From: Fimbriimonadaceae bacterium
Lineage (GTDB): Bacteria; Armatimonadota; Fimbriimonadia; Fimbriimonadales; Fimbriimonadaceae
Assembly (NCBI GenBank): GCA_020847855.1
Contig: JADLBH010000010.1
Location: 62,001-126,000, forward strand
Direction: 5' to 3'
Length of the DNA stretch: 64,000 bases
In this document: piece after piece, positions 24,918-34,523 of the stretch
Layout: each line of letters begins with the position of its first letter
Position numbering within the stretch: the stretch's first letter is position 1
Notes under the pieces: model-generated
Seen by the model: the letters and a program-made list of their open reading frames with translations, nothing else
Database searches by the model: none
Told to the model about the DNA's origin: nothing
Position numbers and translations under genes: made by a program

Positions 24918-25864
24918 AACTTATACAAGTAACGCAGTCAGGAGCGATCGAGCTGACCGAGGCTCCTGAGCCACGGTTGCCCACGGGGGGCATCGTTGTC
25001 GAGACACTCGCTTGCGGCCTGTGCTCAGGGGAGTTGATGGACTGGTATATGCGGTCCAAGGCTCCCCACGTGCTGGGTCACGAGGTGTCGGGCCGGGTCG
25101 TCGAGTCGGACTCGCCCGAGTTTCCGGTGGGCGCGGTAGTGGCGCCACATCACCACGCAGCCTGTGGCGAGTGCGAGGAATGCCGGGCTGGGCGAGCGGT
25201 CTCTTGTCCGGAATGGCGGCCGATAACGCTCGACCCAGGTGGGATGGCGGAGCGCTTTGCCGTCTCGCAGGCGGGCCTCAAGGACTGCCAGTGCTGCGAA
25301 GATCTCGACCCGCACGACGCCGCGCTGATCGAGCCTTTGGCTTGCGTGGTCAAGAGTGTGGAGCGGGGTGGTCAGGCTGGCCCAGTTTCCGTGGTCGGGC
25401 TAGGTTCTCTCGGCATTGCTCACATGCTTCTGTCGCCGGGCTCCGTGGGGTATGACCTCAACCCGGCCCGGCGTGCATGGGCATCGAACTTGGGACTGGA
25501 GGCGCGTGATCCAAGTCGCGCCGCACCCGCCAGGACTTGGTACGTTTGTCCAGGCAACCCCGCAGCCCTGGATCTGGCAATGACGCACTTGACGCACGAT
25601 GCGACCGCGGTGCTGTTCGCCCCAATGCCCCCCGGAGAGCGCACCCCGGTCGAGCTCCATGCCAGCTACTTCCGCGATGTGCGCATCGTGACCTCCTACT
25701 CGTGTGGCCCGACGCACACGGCCCGAGCGGCGTCTCTGATCCGAGCCGGGACGGTGGGCGCGAGGCACTTGGTCAGCACCTATGTGACGATGTCGGGCCT
25801 GCCCGCAGCGTATGAAGACATGTCCACGGGACGGATTCTCAAGGCAATGGTGGTGACCCATTGA
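24914..25864 (+). CDS. second zinc-type MDR dehydrogenase
   Basis: A 316-residue protein related to its upstream neighbour but shorter. It keeps GHEVSG, a structural-zinc cluster CGECEECRAGRAVSC and a Rossmann motif VGLGSLGIAH. The N-terminal site reads CGLCSGELMDWY, with Ser where the first enzyme has Thr-Asp. The cofactor domain is reduced. ATGA overlap upstream and TTGA overlap downstream show translational coupling. It may act as a partner subunit or on a consecutive intermediate. Confidence 0.75.
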   Translation: MKLIQVTQSGAIELTEAPEPRLPTGGIVVETLACGLCSGELMDWYMRSKAPHVLGHEVSGRVVESDSPEFPVGAVVAPHHHAACGECEECRAGRAVSCPEWRPITLDPGGMAERFAVSQAGLKDCQCCEDLDPHDAALIEPLACVVKSVERGGQAGPVSVVGLGSLGIAHMLLSPGSVGYDLNPARRAWASNLGLEARDPSRAAPARTWYVCPGNPAALDLAMTHLTHDATAVLFAPMPPGERTPVELHASYFRDVRIVTSYSCGPTHTARAASLIRAGTVGARHLVSTYVTMSGLPAAYEDMSTGRILKAMVVTH

Positions 25865-26265
25865 TTTTGCGCAGGTCGCGAGAGGGCTGGGAAGGGGTCC
25901 CTGTTGAAGAGTACAAGGATGAGCCTGGCACTTGGAAGAGCGTCTCTCGGCGCGTGCTCTTCGAGAGCGATTGCAGCCAGTTCCAAGGCAGGTACTTTGA
26001 GATCGGCCCCGGTGGGCACACGAGCTTCGAGAGGCACCGCCACGAGCACTTCGTCACCGTGCTCACGGGAAAAGGGATCGTGATGCTGGGGGACCAGGAG
26101 CACGAGGTGGGCCCTGGCGACATCGTGCATGTGATGACGAAGGTTCCCCATTGCTTCAAGAATCCCGGCGACACCCCTTTCGGGATCCTGTGCGTGGTGG
26201 ACCGCGTTCGGGACCGACCGGTGCAGCTCGATCCTCCGGGCCGCGCAGGGCGTCCAATGGAATAG
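25861..26265 (+). CDS. cupin-domain protein
   Basis: A 134-residue single cupin with the metal-binding motif GGHTSFERHRHEH and the second motif PGDIVHVMTKVPHCFKNPG. TTG at 25861 overlaps the previous stop. Small cupins act as isomerases, dioxygenases or sensors; here it most likely serves the same pathway as the two dehydrogenases. Confidence 0.8.
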   Translation: MILRRSREGWEGVPVEEYKDEPGTWKSVSRRVLFESDCSQFQGRYFEIGPGGHTSFERHRHEHFVTVLTGKGIVMLGDQEHEVGPGDIVHVMTKVPHCFKNPGDTPFGILCVVDRVRDRPVQLDPPGRAGRPME

Positions 26266-26268
26266 AGA

Positions 26269-27417
26269 ATGCGCCGCTTCCTCGCCTTCGCCCTTTTGCT
26301 CGGCCTCACCGGGGCGGCGTGGCCGTGCCAGGTGGACGAACGTCACCGCAAGGACATCGAGAACGACGTCAAGCTGGGTCGGGAGTACTCGGAAGAGGCG
26401 AAGAAGGAACTGCCCGCGAGTGAGAACGCGGCCATGATCGAGCGGGTGCAGCGAATCGGGGCGCGAGTCGCGGCGATCGCGAACGCCAAGCAGGTCGAGG
26501 TGACCTGGGGCGACAAGCGCCTCAGCCCCTTCACCTACGAGTTCACCGTCGTCAAGGGCGAGGACGTAAACGCCTTCTCGTTGCCCGGTGGGTTCATCTT
26601 CGTCTACGAGGGCCTGGTGCAGTTCTGCGAGTCGGACGACGAACTCGCGGGAGTCCTCGCCCACGAGGTGGCCCATGCCTCCTTCCGGCACGTCGCGGTC
26701 CTGCGCCGGGAGCAGAGCAAGTTCGATATCGTGAACATACCGCTGATCCTGGCAGCGATCTTCTCTCGCAGCGAGGGCGCGGCCAGTATCGCTCAGGGCG
26801 TCGGGCTCCTGAACCAGGCGGTCACGAGCGGGTGGTCGGTCAAGGCCGAAGAGTCCGCCGACTATGGCGCGATCCAGTACCTGGAGAAGAGCGAGTACAA
26901 CCCGGTCGGGATTCTGACCTTCATGGAGCGCTTGGCCCTCCGGGATCGCGCCAAGCCTGCGATTGATTGGGGCATCTATCAAACCCACCCGCCTTCGGCG
27001 GAACGTGCAAAGGCCCTGACGAAGAGATTGGAGGCGGCAGGAGTGCCGATCAAGCGGAGCGCGGTGAGCTCGTCGCTCCGCGCCGACTTGCGACCCAACG
27101 ACGACGGACGGGTCTCCGTCTACTTCGGGGAGACATTCGTCTATTCTTTTGGGGGCACCGACGCGCTGGTCCGGGCGGACGCGGCCGTCGTCTCGCTCAA
27201 CCACTTCTTCGACAGTGTTCCCGCCTTGTTCGAGCTGCGCTTGGATGAGGGTACGCGGGTCACGGGGCGGGACCAGCCTTTGCTCGAGGCGACGTCAGAG
27301 GACGGGGCCCAATACGCAGTGCAGGCTCAAGCAGCCTTCGTCGCGCTCAAGAAGAGGCTGTTCGATCTGAACTACCGACTCTGGCCGCAGAGCGACCGGG
27401 CCACCATAGACCGATAA
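26269..27417 (+). CDS. secreted M48-family metalloprotease
   Basis: A 382-residue protein with a signal peptide (FLAFALLLGLTGAAWPC), HEVAHASFRH as the HExxH zinc site near residue 130 and the downstream glutamate motif EESADYGAIQYL. The plan matches BepA/LoiP-type periplasmic M48 proteases that handle outer-membrane proteins. The C-terminal part after residue 265 is not recognised. Its end overlaps the convergent ceramidase-like gene by 46 bases. Confidence 0.85.
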   Translation: MRRFLAFALLLGLTGAAWPCQVDERHRKDIENDVKLGREYSEEAKKELPASENAAMIERVQRIGARVAAIANAKQVEVTWGDKRLSPFTYEFTVVKGEDVNAFSLPGGFIFVYEGLVQFCESDDELAGVLAHEVAHASFRHVAVLRREQSKFDIVNIPLILAAIFSRSEGAASIAQGVGLLNQAVTSGWSVKAEESADYGAIQYLEKSEYNPVGILTFMERLALRDRAKPAIDWGIYQTHPPSAERAKALTKRLEAAGVPIKRSAVSSSLRADLRPNDDGRVSVYFGETFVYSFGGTDALVRADAAVVSLNHFFDSVPALFELRLDEGTRVTGRDQPLLEATSEDGAQYAVQAQAAFVALKKRLFDLNYRLWPQSDRATIDR

Positions 27418-28592
27418 CGGGCCAAGGTCTCTCGGACGGCGTCCACAAGCCCGTCCGCCCCCGAGCGCCCGTAGAAGGAGAGCGTGGCCTCGTAACCCCC
27501 TCGGTCGTAGTCCTCTGGCTCGAGGACATACCCTGCCCAGCCGTCCGCGTGGCTCACGAGCACGCAACGACCAAACCCGCTCCTCCGTACCTCGCGCTCG
27601 ATCCGGCGAGCGACCGCGACGGTAGGCTCGGCGGGGACGAACACGACCGCGCACTCCCCCAGCGCGAGGAGCGACACCCGCCCGCTGGTGGGAGCGAACC
27701 GCTGGACGGCAAGCGTGGCAAGGGGTGCGGGCACCCCGTACTCTTGGGCGAAAGTCGGGTGCGGCACAGGGTTCGCGAAGGTATGGGTGGTCGTTACCAG
27801 TGCGAGCGGGCGCCCTTGGGCCCAGACGATCCTCGATCGGCCCTTTTCGAGCCCTTGGGCGAGACGTTTTGCCATGCCCTTGCTCCGCGCATCGGCATCG
27901 GTTCCGTCGAAGTTCGGACTGATGTCGCCGATCGCCCCGGTCGCGACCGGGGCATCGAGCAAGGCTGCGAGCGATCCGGGCCAGTCTCCCCGATAAGCCA
28001 TCTGTTCTGGTCCGTTGAGTGTAGGATGAGCACCGAAAGTTGCTAAGAACACTTTGCCCCCAGCCTTAAGTGCGAACGCTCTCGGGTCGGGCTCGGCACC
28101 CTCTCTCCTTGCGCGGCCCCAGGGAGCGTTCGCAGTGACGAGTTCGATGGTGGCCGCATGTTGGAGTGGAGCGGCCAGTGCGTTGCGGACGGCTCGGTCC
28201 ACTTCTCTAGCGAGCGTGTCCGCGTACTTGCGATCGTAGTTCGCGATCCCAGGGACGCTGAGGGTCATGCGCACGTTCGCCATCTGGCTGTCCGGGGCGC
28301 AGTGAGTGTGGGTGGCGACGAGGACCAGTTCCACTCCCGGCGGGATGCGCTCGCGCACCGCGGCCGCAAGGCTCTCAGGGATCGTGAGCGCATCCAAGAC
28401 CGCGATCGCGATCCGCTGGTTGTCTCTTTCCAGCACGCTCACCCGGACAAAGAGCCGCGAGCCGTCTCCATGGCCGAGATGGTCGCCACGCTCGGTGTAG
28501 CCGCCCATGGGGAGGTCAGCATTGGGCGTCACGTCGGTGGCCGCGCAGCGGACGAGAAGACCGGAACCCGCCAGAAGCAACGCGAGACCCAT
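27372..28592 (-). CDS. neutral/alkaline ceramidase-like protein
   Basis: A 406-residue protein with an N-terminal hydrophobic segment and the family motif VLVATHTHCAPDS, whose His residues bind zinc, plus GDWPGSL and GAIGDISPNFDG. It is shorter than classical neutral ceramidases, as are many bacterial relatives of unknown substrate. It is convergent with the M48 gene and divergent from the Ig-like protein gene. Confidence 0.7.
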   Translation of the reverse strand: MGLALLLAGSGLLVRCAATDVTPNADLPMGGYTERGDHLGHGDGSRLFVRVSVLERDNQRIAIAVLDALTIPESLAAAVRERIPPGVELVLVATHTHCAPDSQMANVRMTLSVPGIANYDRKYADTLAREVDRAVRNALAAPLQHAATIELVTANAPWGRARREGAEPDPRAFALKAGGKVFLATFGAHPTLNGPEQMAYRGDWPGSLAALLDAPVATGAIGDISPNFDGTDADARSKGMAKRLAQGLEKGRSRIVWAQGRPLALVTTTHTFANPVPHPTFAQEYGVPAPLATLAVQRFAPTSGRVSLLALGECAVVFVPAEPTVAVARRIEREVRRSGFGRCVLVSHADGWAGYVLEPEDYDRGGYEATLSFYGRSGADGLVDAVRETLARYRSMVARSLCGQSR

Positions 28593-28631
28593 GGCCGTGA
28601 GTATCCCTTCTCCCTGCTAGACTTAGTAGGA

Positions 28632-30203
28632 ATGGCATTTGGAGTCAAGCTGACGGACGACGTCGCCGCGGTGGATCCAGGCTCGGCGGCACCCGTTGGG
28701 GTCGTCGTCACCAACGACGCAGACCAGCCAGACGAATTCGAGCTGAGAGTGGACGGCCTAGATGCGCTCTGGGTCGCAGTCCCGGTCGCATCGTTCTCGG
28801 TGGAGCCGGGGGGCTCGGCCACGGAGCGTGTGATTCTGCGCCCCTCCCGAACGAGCGAGAACCTGGCGGGAACCTACCCCTTCGTCGTGACCGTTCGCTC
28901 GCTCAAGACCGCGGAGGTGCAAACCGCGCAGGGCGTCTTGGAGATCAAGCCGTTCCACAGTCTGTCCATCGAGGTTCAGCCCCGTCGCGTGACGCTGTCG
29001 GCCAGCCATCGCGAGGCCGAAATGTCGGCCAAGGTCGTGAACCTCGGTAACGTCGCCCAGACCGTCCAACTCTTCGCGGCGGACGCGGACGCGCTCTTCG
29101 CCTTCGAGTTCGAAGTCGACCAGATCACGATCCAGCCGGGCCAGGAGAGGGTGGTCGGGGTCACCACTGCGGCCACGAAGAACCCGCTCTTCGCGGCGGC
29201 AAGGCTTCAGAACTTCACCGTATCGGCAAGGAACATCGAGCATCCCGCGGTGGGGGCTTCCACCACGGGCCAGATCGAGCACAAACCGCTCTTCGCACCC
29301 TCGACAGCGTTTTTCTTCCTTCTCTTGTTCGGGCTTGTCGCGGCATGGGTCTTGAGTTGGCCCCCGACTCCCGTCGTGGACGGGGTCACGGTCTCGCCCG
29401 AGTCTGTGACCGTGGGAGAGCCGCTCACGATCAAATGGGAGACCTCGGGTACGAACTCTGTGAGCCTCAAGATCGGGGACTGGGCCAAAACCCGGCTTTC
29501 GCCAGATGGAACGATCGAGTTCGTGCCGGACAAAGCGGGAGAGTTCCCGGTGGAGATCACTGCGTACTCCGGCAGGCGCACCGCAAAAGATCACACGAAG
29601 TCCGTGCTCGTCAAGACGAAGGCCGTCATGCCGGATCCCGAGCTGAAGGTGAGCCTGGACAAGGACACGGTCGCGGTCGGCGAGAGCTACATCCTGCGGT
29701 ACGAGTGCAGCGATGCGGTCGTGAAGGCGACCTTGTTCCCCATGCAGCGCGACCTGGACGTTCGCGGACGGAGCATCGAGCTCCAAGCCACAACGCCCGG
29801 CAAGATCGAGCTCCGGGTGATCGCCTCGAACGCGGAAGGCGACACAGTGGAGGGGGCAGCAACGGTCACTGTGGTGGAAAAGCCGGAGGCTTCCATCGTG
29901 AAGTTCGACGTCTCTCCCAAGGAACTAGAGGAAGGCGGCGGCGAGGTCACGATCGAGTGGACGGTCGGCGGGGCCTCCAGGATCGAGATTCAATACGCAG
30001 GGAAGAAGGACGTCATGACCGAACTCACAGGAACCTACACGGCGACCGTGACGCAGGACACGGCCTTCAAGCTTGTGGCCTACGACCCGAAGGGCCGCAC
30101 GGTGACCTCGGACAACGTCAAGGTGACCGTGAAGAAGCCGCCGCCCAAGCCCGACGAGGAACCCACTGTGATTGACCCGCCCAGGACGACGGGAAGGGGC
30201 TGA
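28632..30203 (+). CDS. single-pass membrane protein with Ig-like domains
   Basis: A 523-residue protein. Residues 1-205 form two beta domains like those of NPCBM-associated/COG1470 proteins, without a signal peptide. A membrane helix follows near residues 226-243 (AFFFLLLFGLVAAWVLSW). After it come three Ig-like repeats (PVVDGVTVSPESVTVGEPL, PELKVSLDKDTVAVGESY, ASIVKFDVSPKELEEGGG). The N-part is probably cytoplasmic and the Ig repeats outside. purH starts two bases after it. Function unknown. Confidence 0.65.
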   Translation: MAFGVKLTDDVAAVDPGSAAPVGVVVTNDADQPDEFELRVDGLDALWVAVPVASFSVEPGGSATERVILRPSRTSENLAGTYPFVVTVRSLKTAEVQTAQGVLEIKPFHSLSIEVQPRRVTLSASHREAEMSAKVVNLGNVAQTVQLFAADADALFAFEFEVDQITIQPGQERVVGVTTAATKNPLFAAARLQNFTVSARNIEHPAVGASTTGQIEHKPLFAPSTAFFFLLLFGLVAAWVLSWPPTPVVDGVTVSPESVTVGEPLTIKWETSGTNSVSLKIGDWAKTRLSPDGTIEFVPDKAGEFPVEITAYSGRRTAKDHTKSVLVKTKAVMPDPELKVSLDKDTVAVGESYILRYECSDAVVKATLFPMQRDLDVRGRSIELQATTPGKIELRVIASNAEGDTVEGAATVTVVEKPEASIVKFDVSPKELEEGGGEVTIEWTVGGASRIEIQYAGKKDVMTELTGTYTATVTQDTAFKLVAYDPKGRTVTSDNVKVTVKKPPPKPDEEPTVIDPPRTTGRG

Positions 30204-30205
30204 CG

Positions 30206-31729
30206 GTGGCACGGCTCGCCCTCCTCTCGGTCAGTGACAAGACCGGGATCGTAGAGTTTGGCCAAGGTTTGTCGCGCCTGGGCTTCGAGCTGGTCAGCAC
30301 GGGCCGGACGGCCTCGACCCTTGCAGACGCGGGCCTCGAAGTGACTGAGGTGAGTCAGGTCACGGGATACCAAGAGATGCTGGACGGTCGGGTCAAGACG
30401 TTGCACCCTAAGATTCATGGCGGAATCTTGGCCGACATGGCGAACGAGGGGCACGTAGCAGAGCTCGAGCGGGCCGGGGTCTCGCCGTTCGAGGTCGTCG
30501 CGGTGAATCTGTATCCTTTCGAGGCGACGGTCGCGAGTGGGGCGGGGATCGAAGAGGCCATCGAGAACATTGACATCGGCGGCCCGGCGATGGTGCGTGC
30601 TGCGGCGAAGAACCACGGAAGCGTCCACATTGTCGTGGATCGGGACGATTATGCCCAGGTGCTCCAAGCCTTGGAGACGGGCAGCAGCCTGACGCTGAGG
30701 CGTCAGCTTGCCGCCAAGGCGTTCCGCCACACCGCGTTCTACGACTCCCTGATCTCGCGCTATCTCACCGGGGAACCGTTCCCGTCCGAGCTGACCCTCG
30801 GATGGCGAAGATCGGCCCATCTTCGCTATGGCGAGAATCCCCACCAGCCCGCGGCGCTATATCTCGATCCCTTGGGCGAACCCGGCCTCGCCCGCGCCCA
30901 GCAGCTCTGGGGCAAGGAGCTCAGCTACAACAACCTCCTCGATGCGGAGGCGGCTTGGGAGCTCGTGAACGATATGGAAGGGGAGGCGTGCGTAGTTGTG
31001 AAGCACGGCAACCCTTGCGGGGCCGCGGTCGCGGAAACAGGCGCCGAGGCCTATCGCGCAGCGAGGGCGTGCGACCAGGTGTCAGCCTTTGGAGGAATCG
31101 CCGCCTTCCGTGAGCCGGTGGGAAGAGACGAGGCCGCGGCCATGACAGAGAAGGGGAACTTCCTCGAAGTTGTAGTGGCACCGTGCTGGGACGAAGAGGC
31201 GCTGGAGGTGTTCCGTGGCAGGGGCGGCTGGGGGCCCAATGTTCGACTGCTCCAAGCTCCGCACGTGTCTAGCTCGGACTCCCTGACTCTTCGAACCCTG
31301 CGGGGAGCGGTGTTGGTTTCCACGATGGACGAAGATCCCGGCGGCGAATGGCAGTTCGTGAGCAAGCGGAGCCCCACCCCGGAAGAGACTCGCGCGATGC
31401 GATTGGCGTGGACGCTCGTCGCCCATGTGAAATCGAACGCGATCGTCCTTGCCGCCCCCGACCGGCTCTTGGGAATGGGTGCAGGCCAGCCAAACCGGGT
31501 TCAATCAGTCCGTTTGGCCCTCGACCAAGCCGGGGAGGCCGCACAAGGCTCCGCTCTTGCAAGCGATGCGTTCTTTCCCTTCCCCGACAGCCTCGAGGTG
31601 GCCGCCGAGGCCGGTGTTTCCTGTGTGGTCCAGCCTGGCGGGAGCAAGAACGACGCCTCGGTGATCGAGGCGGCAGACCGCTTTGGGATGGCGATGGCTT
31701 TCACCGGAACCAGGCATTTTCGACACTAG
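30206..31729 (+). CDS. purH: bifunctional AICAR formyltransferase / IMP cyclohydrolase
   Basis: PurH performs the last two steps of IMP synthesis. The cyclohydrolase part has LLSVSDKTGIVEFGQGL and MLDGRVKTLHPKIHGGIL. The transferase part has RYGENPHQPA and KHGNPCGAA. GTG at 30206 starts a 507-residue product of usual length. No other purine gene is adjacent. Confidence 0.95.
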   Translation: MARLALLSVSDKTGIVEFGQGLSRLGFELVSTGRTASTLADAGLEVTEVSQVTGYQEMLDGRVKTLHPKIHGGILADMANEGHVAELERAGVSPFEVVAVNLYPFEATVASGAGIEEAIENIDIGGPAMVRAAAKNHGSVHIVVDRDDYAQVLQALETGSSLTLRRQLAAKAFRHTAFYDSLISRYLTGEPFPSELTLGWRRSAHLRYGENPHQPAALYLDPLGEPGLARAQQLWGKELSYNNLLDAEAAWELVNDMEGEACVVVKHGNPCGAAVAETGAEAYRAARACDQVSAFGGIAAFREPVGRDEAAAMTEKGNFLEVVVAPCWDEEALEVFRGRGGWGPNVRLLQAPHVSSSDSLTLRTLRGAVLVSTMDEDPGGEWQFVSKRSPTPEETRAMRLAWTLVAHVKSNAIVLAAPDRLLGMGAGQPNRVQSVRLALDQAGEAAQGSALASDAFFPFPDSLEVAAEAGVSCVVQPGGSKNDASVIEAADRFGMAMAFTGTRHFRH

Positions 31730-31779
31730 GGAAACCAAATGTGCTCGTGAATGCGTCAGAATAAGCCGAGGTACGAATT

Positions 31780-32079
31780 GTGAAGAACCAGAACGACATG
31801 ATTGTCTCCGTTGTCGCCGGCGTGATTGCGATCGGCGCATTCTGCGGGCTCTTCTTCACGAAGCGGACTCCCGTGACCCCGCCGCCCCCGACGGTGGTGC
31901 CGACAGACGAGGCCAAGCCCCAGGAGGGCGCGGTAACGTTCACGGCGAGCCTGCCGGCAGGTTCAGGGAACACCGGGTTCGGCGGTGCCGCCCGACCGTC
32001 CGCCGCGAGGCCTGCGGGCGGTGGCGGAGACAGCCGGTTCGGCGGAATGACCAAGCCCGGAAACATGCTCGGCGGCTAA
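31780..32079 (+). CDS. small single-pass membrane protein, Pro/Gly-rich
   Basis: A 99-residue product with one helix (residues 8-26, IVSVVAGVIAIGAFCGLFF), a Pro-rich linker (TPPPPTVVP) and a Gly-rich tail containing two FGG motifs (TGFGGAARP, SRFGGMTKP). GTG at 31780 starts it. It lies alone before a terminator. No family was recognised. Confidence 0.55.
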   Translation: MKNQNDMIVSVVAGVIAIGAFCGLFFTKRTPVTPPPPTVVPTDEAKPQEGAVTFTASLPAGSGNTGFGGAARPSAARPAGGGGDSRFGGMTKPGNMLGG

Positions 32080-32101
32080 TAAGCGCAAGTTCCCATAGCC
32101 T

Positions 32102-32143
32102 TGCGACCGTGCCCGGGACCTTTGGCACGGTCGCACTTCGTTT
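32102..32143 (+). terminator. rho-independent terminator
   Basis: A perfect 12-bp inverted repeat (TGCGACCGTGCC and its complement) with a 10-base loop is followed by CTTCGTTT. It separates the small membrane protein gene from mreB. Confidence 0.8.
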
Positions 32144-32173
32144 GATCCACCCGCCCGTCCAACCCCTCCTTCC

Positions 32174-33241
32174 ATGACCGATATGGCTCAAGCACCCAGC
32201 CTTTGGCGCAGCCTGACACGCCGGTTCACGACCGATATCGGCATTGACCTTGGCACTGCGAACACCCTGGTCTTCGCCGCCGGTCGGGGCGTCATCTTGC
32301 GCGAACCCAGTGTGGTCGCGATCAACAAGGACACGAACGAGGTGCTCGCCGTAGGCTCCGAGGCCCAGAAGATGCTGGGACGGACCCCTGCGAACATTGT
32401 TGCGGTGCGTCCGCTCCGGGACGGGGTCATCGCTGACTTCGACCTCACCCACAAAATGATCGAGAAGTTCGTGAGGGCCGCGAAGACGCGAGGTGCCCTC
32501 GTGTCGAACGTGATCGTGGGAATCCCGAGCGGGGTGACAGAGGTCGAGCGCGACGCCGTGCTCGATGCGAGCCGCAAAGCGGGAGCCCACCGGGCCAGCG
32601 TCATCGAGGAGCCTATGGCAGCAGCCATCGGCTCGGGCTTGCCTGTCGGAGAGGCCACGGGCTCCATGGTCGTGGACATCGGCGGAGGCACGACCGAGGT
32701 CGCGGTGATCTCCTTCGGGGGGATCGTTCACAGCAAGTCGGTCCGGGTGGCGGGGGACGAGATTGACGAGGCCATCGCCTCCTACGTTCGCCGGGCTCAC
32801 AATCTTTACATTGGGGATCGGACCGCGGAGCAGCTCAAGATCGAGCTCGCCGTGTGCTGTCCGACCGATCAAGTCATCGTTCGGACGGTGACGGGTCGTC
32901 ACCTCCTCGATGGCTTGCCCCGTACGGCGGACGTGACCAGCGAGGAGATCCGCGCCGCCATCGAAGAACCCTTGCTGGAGATCATCGAGGCGGTGAAGCT
33001 GACCCTGGAGGCAACCCCGCCGGAACTGGCCGCGGACTGCATGGAGCGCGGGATCGTCCTTGCCGGTGGGGGGGCACTCTTGCGCGGGCTGGATGTCCGG
33101 CTCGAGCAAGAGACAGGGATGCCGGTGCGCGTCGCCAACGAGCCCTTGGACTGTGTCGCGATCGGGATCGGCCGAATGCTGGACATGATCCACGACGACC
33201 CAGTGATCCGCCGGATGCTGGAGAGGGCGTCACGAAGCTAG
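32174..33241 (+). CDS. mreB: rod shape-determining protein MreB
   Basis: A 355-residue actin homologue with phosphate motif DIGIDLGTANTLVF, DIGGGTTEVAVISFGG and GIVLAGGGALLRGLD. It forms membrane filaments that guide cell-wall synthesis and is followed by mreC and mreD, the standard order. The start is ATG at 32174. Confidence 0.95.
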   Translation: MTDMAQAPSLWRSLTRRFTTDIGIDLGTANTLVFAAGRGVILREPSVVAINKDTNEVLAVGSEAQKMLGRTPANIVAVRPLRDGVIADFDLTHKMIEKFVRAAKTRGALVSNVIVGIPSGVTEVERDAVLDASRKAGAHRASVIEEPMAAAIGSGLPVGEATGSMVVDIGGGTTEVAVISFGGIVHSKSVRVAGDEIDEAIASYVRRAHNLYIGDRTAEQLKIELAVCCPTDQVIVRTVTGRHLLDGLPRTADVTSEEIRAAIEEPLLEIIEAVKLTLEATPPELAADCMERGIVLAGGGALLRGLDVRLEQETGMPVRVANEPLDCVAIGIGRMLDMIHDDPVIRRMLERASRS

Positions 33242-33273
33242 AACGCTCCTACCGTGCCGATTGGATCGGGCTT

Positions 33274-34038
33274 GTGATCCTCCTAGGGGTTGGCGCCACG
33301 CTGGGCGTCATTCAAAACCAGGCGAGGCGGGCAGGAAGGTTGGACGCAGCCACCGCTTTGGTCCAGGGCGTCTTCGCCGGGCCCGCCGCTGCGGTGAGGC
33401 AAGCGGCCAAGGCGAACGGGGCGCGCTGGCGAGCCGTCTGGGACTCGGCAATGCTCGATGCTGAGCTGGACCGCCTCTATGCCGTCGAACGGGCGTCGGC
33501 CGCGTATCTGGATCGGATCCACTACTACGAGGCGGAGGTTCGTCGCCTGGAGACGCTCTCGAGCGCCATGGGCTCTGGCCATAGCACCGTTCGCGCGAGG
33601 ATTGCAGGCCTGAACCCCTATGCGCACCGCATCACCCTCACCGTCGGCAGCCGTGACGGCATCGAGCCGGGGATGCCGGTCGTGAACGGCGAGGGCCTGC
33701 TCGCTCTCGTGGAAACAGTAGGTGCTGGCCAGTGCCAAGCCTTGCTTCTCACTTCGGCCGCCTCGAAGTTTGGCGGGATCACCGTCAGCGCTCGGCCCGT
33801 CGCCGGGCTCGTCCGTGGGTATACGCCAGGGAGGCTCTTGATCGAGCTGCTCCAAGAAGGGGAGGTCACCCCGGGCCAGGAGGTCGTGACGTCGGGCTAT
33901 TCCGCGACGATCCCCAGGGGCCTGGTCGTCGGGACCGTTCTCGAGGTCTCCACCGACCCTAGCCTGGGGGTTCGACAGGCGATCCTCCTGCCCTCGGCAC
34001 GGGTCGGGAACTCTCTCGAGGTGGAGGTGCTCCGATGA
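33274..34038 (+). CDS. mreC: rod shape-determining protein MreC
   Basis: MreC is a periplasmic bitopic protein that links MreB/MreD to the elongation synthases. The sequence has an N-terminal membrane segment, a coiled coil (YLDRIHYYEAEVRRLETLSS) and the beta-domain motif ITLTVGSRDGIEPGMPVVNG with TSGYSATIPRGLVVG. The coding frame is open back into the mreB end (residues ERSYRADWIGL precede), yet no ATG, GTG or TTG occurs there; GTG at 33274 is the first canonical start and cuts into the membrane helix. The true start may be non-canonical or reached by coupling at the mreB TAG. Confidence 0.85.
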   Translation: MILLGVGATLGVIQNQARRAGRLDAATALVQGVFAGPAAAVRQAAKANGARWRAVWDSAMLDAELDRLYAVERASAAYLDRIHYYEAEVRRLETLSSAMGSGHSTVRARIAGLNPYAHRITLTVGSRDGIEPGMPVVNGEGLLALVETVGAGQCQALLLTSAASKFGGITVSARPVAGLVRGYTPGRLLIELLQEGEVTPGQEVVTSGYSATIPRGLVVGTVLEVSTDPSLGVRQAILLPSARVGNSLEVEVLR

Positions 34039-34514
34039 TTTGGCTTGCCAGGCTCGTTTGGCTCGTGTTCGTGGCGCTCGCGGCCGTGATCCAGTTCGCC
34101 GCACCCAGGGCCTTGGGGATCGGGCCGTTCGTGCCGGATTTGGTCGTGCTCCTCACGTTGTCCTTCGCCCTCGTTGCGCGACCGCTCGGCGGGGCCTTTG
34201 TCGGTTGGTTCGCTGGCAGTCTAACGGGATGGCTCGCCGGTGCCGACCTGGCCGCCCACGCCATTGCCGGGTGCCTTGCTTCCTTTGCGCTCTCGTGGCC
34301 TGGGGAGCGGGGGGTCAACGTCACCGCCCCGGTTTTCGCGCTCTTGGCCGCACTGGGGACTATGCTGCACGGGGTTCTGTTTGTCCTGCTAGCCCCTTCG
34401 ACCGGGATCGGCGGGTTCATGCAAGATACAATCTTCGCGGCGGTTTGTAACGGCGCGCTCGCGTTGCCCATTGGGGTCGTGGCGCACAAAGCCTTCGGCA
34501 GGCCGACCGGCTAG
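34035..34514 (+). CDS. mreD: rod shape-determining protein MreD
   Basis: A 159-residue membrane protein with five hydrophobic segments, no soluble domain, and the position and four-base overlap after mreC that identify MreD. The PFVPDLVVLLTLSFAL segment is typical of the family. Confidence 0.85.
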   Translation: MIWLARLVWLVFVALAAVIQFAAPRALGIGPFVPDLVVLLTLSFALVARPLGGAFVGWFAGSLTGWLAGADLAAHAIAGCLASFALSWPGERGVNVTAPVFALLAALGTMLHGVLFVLLAPSTGIGGFMQDTIFAAVCNGALALPIGVVAHKAFGRPTG

Positions 34515-34523
34515 GGTCACGAA

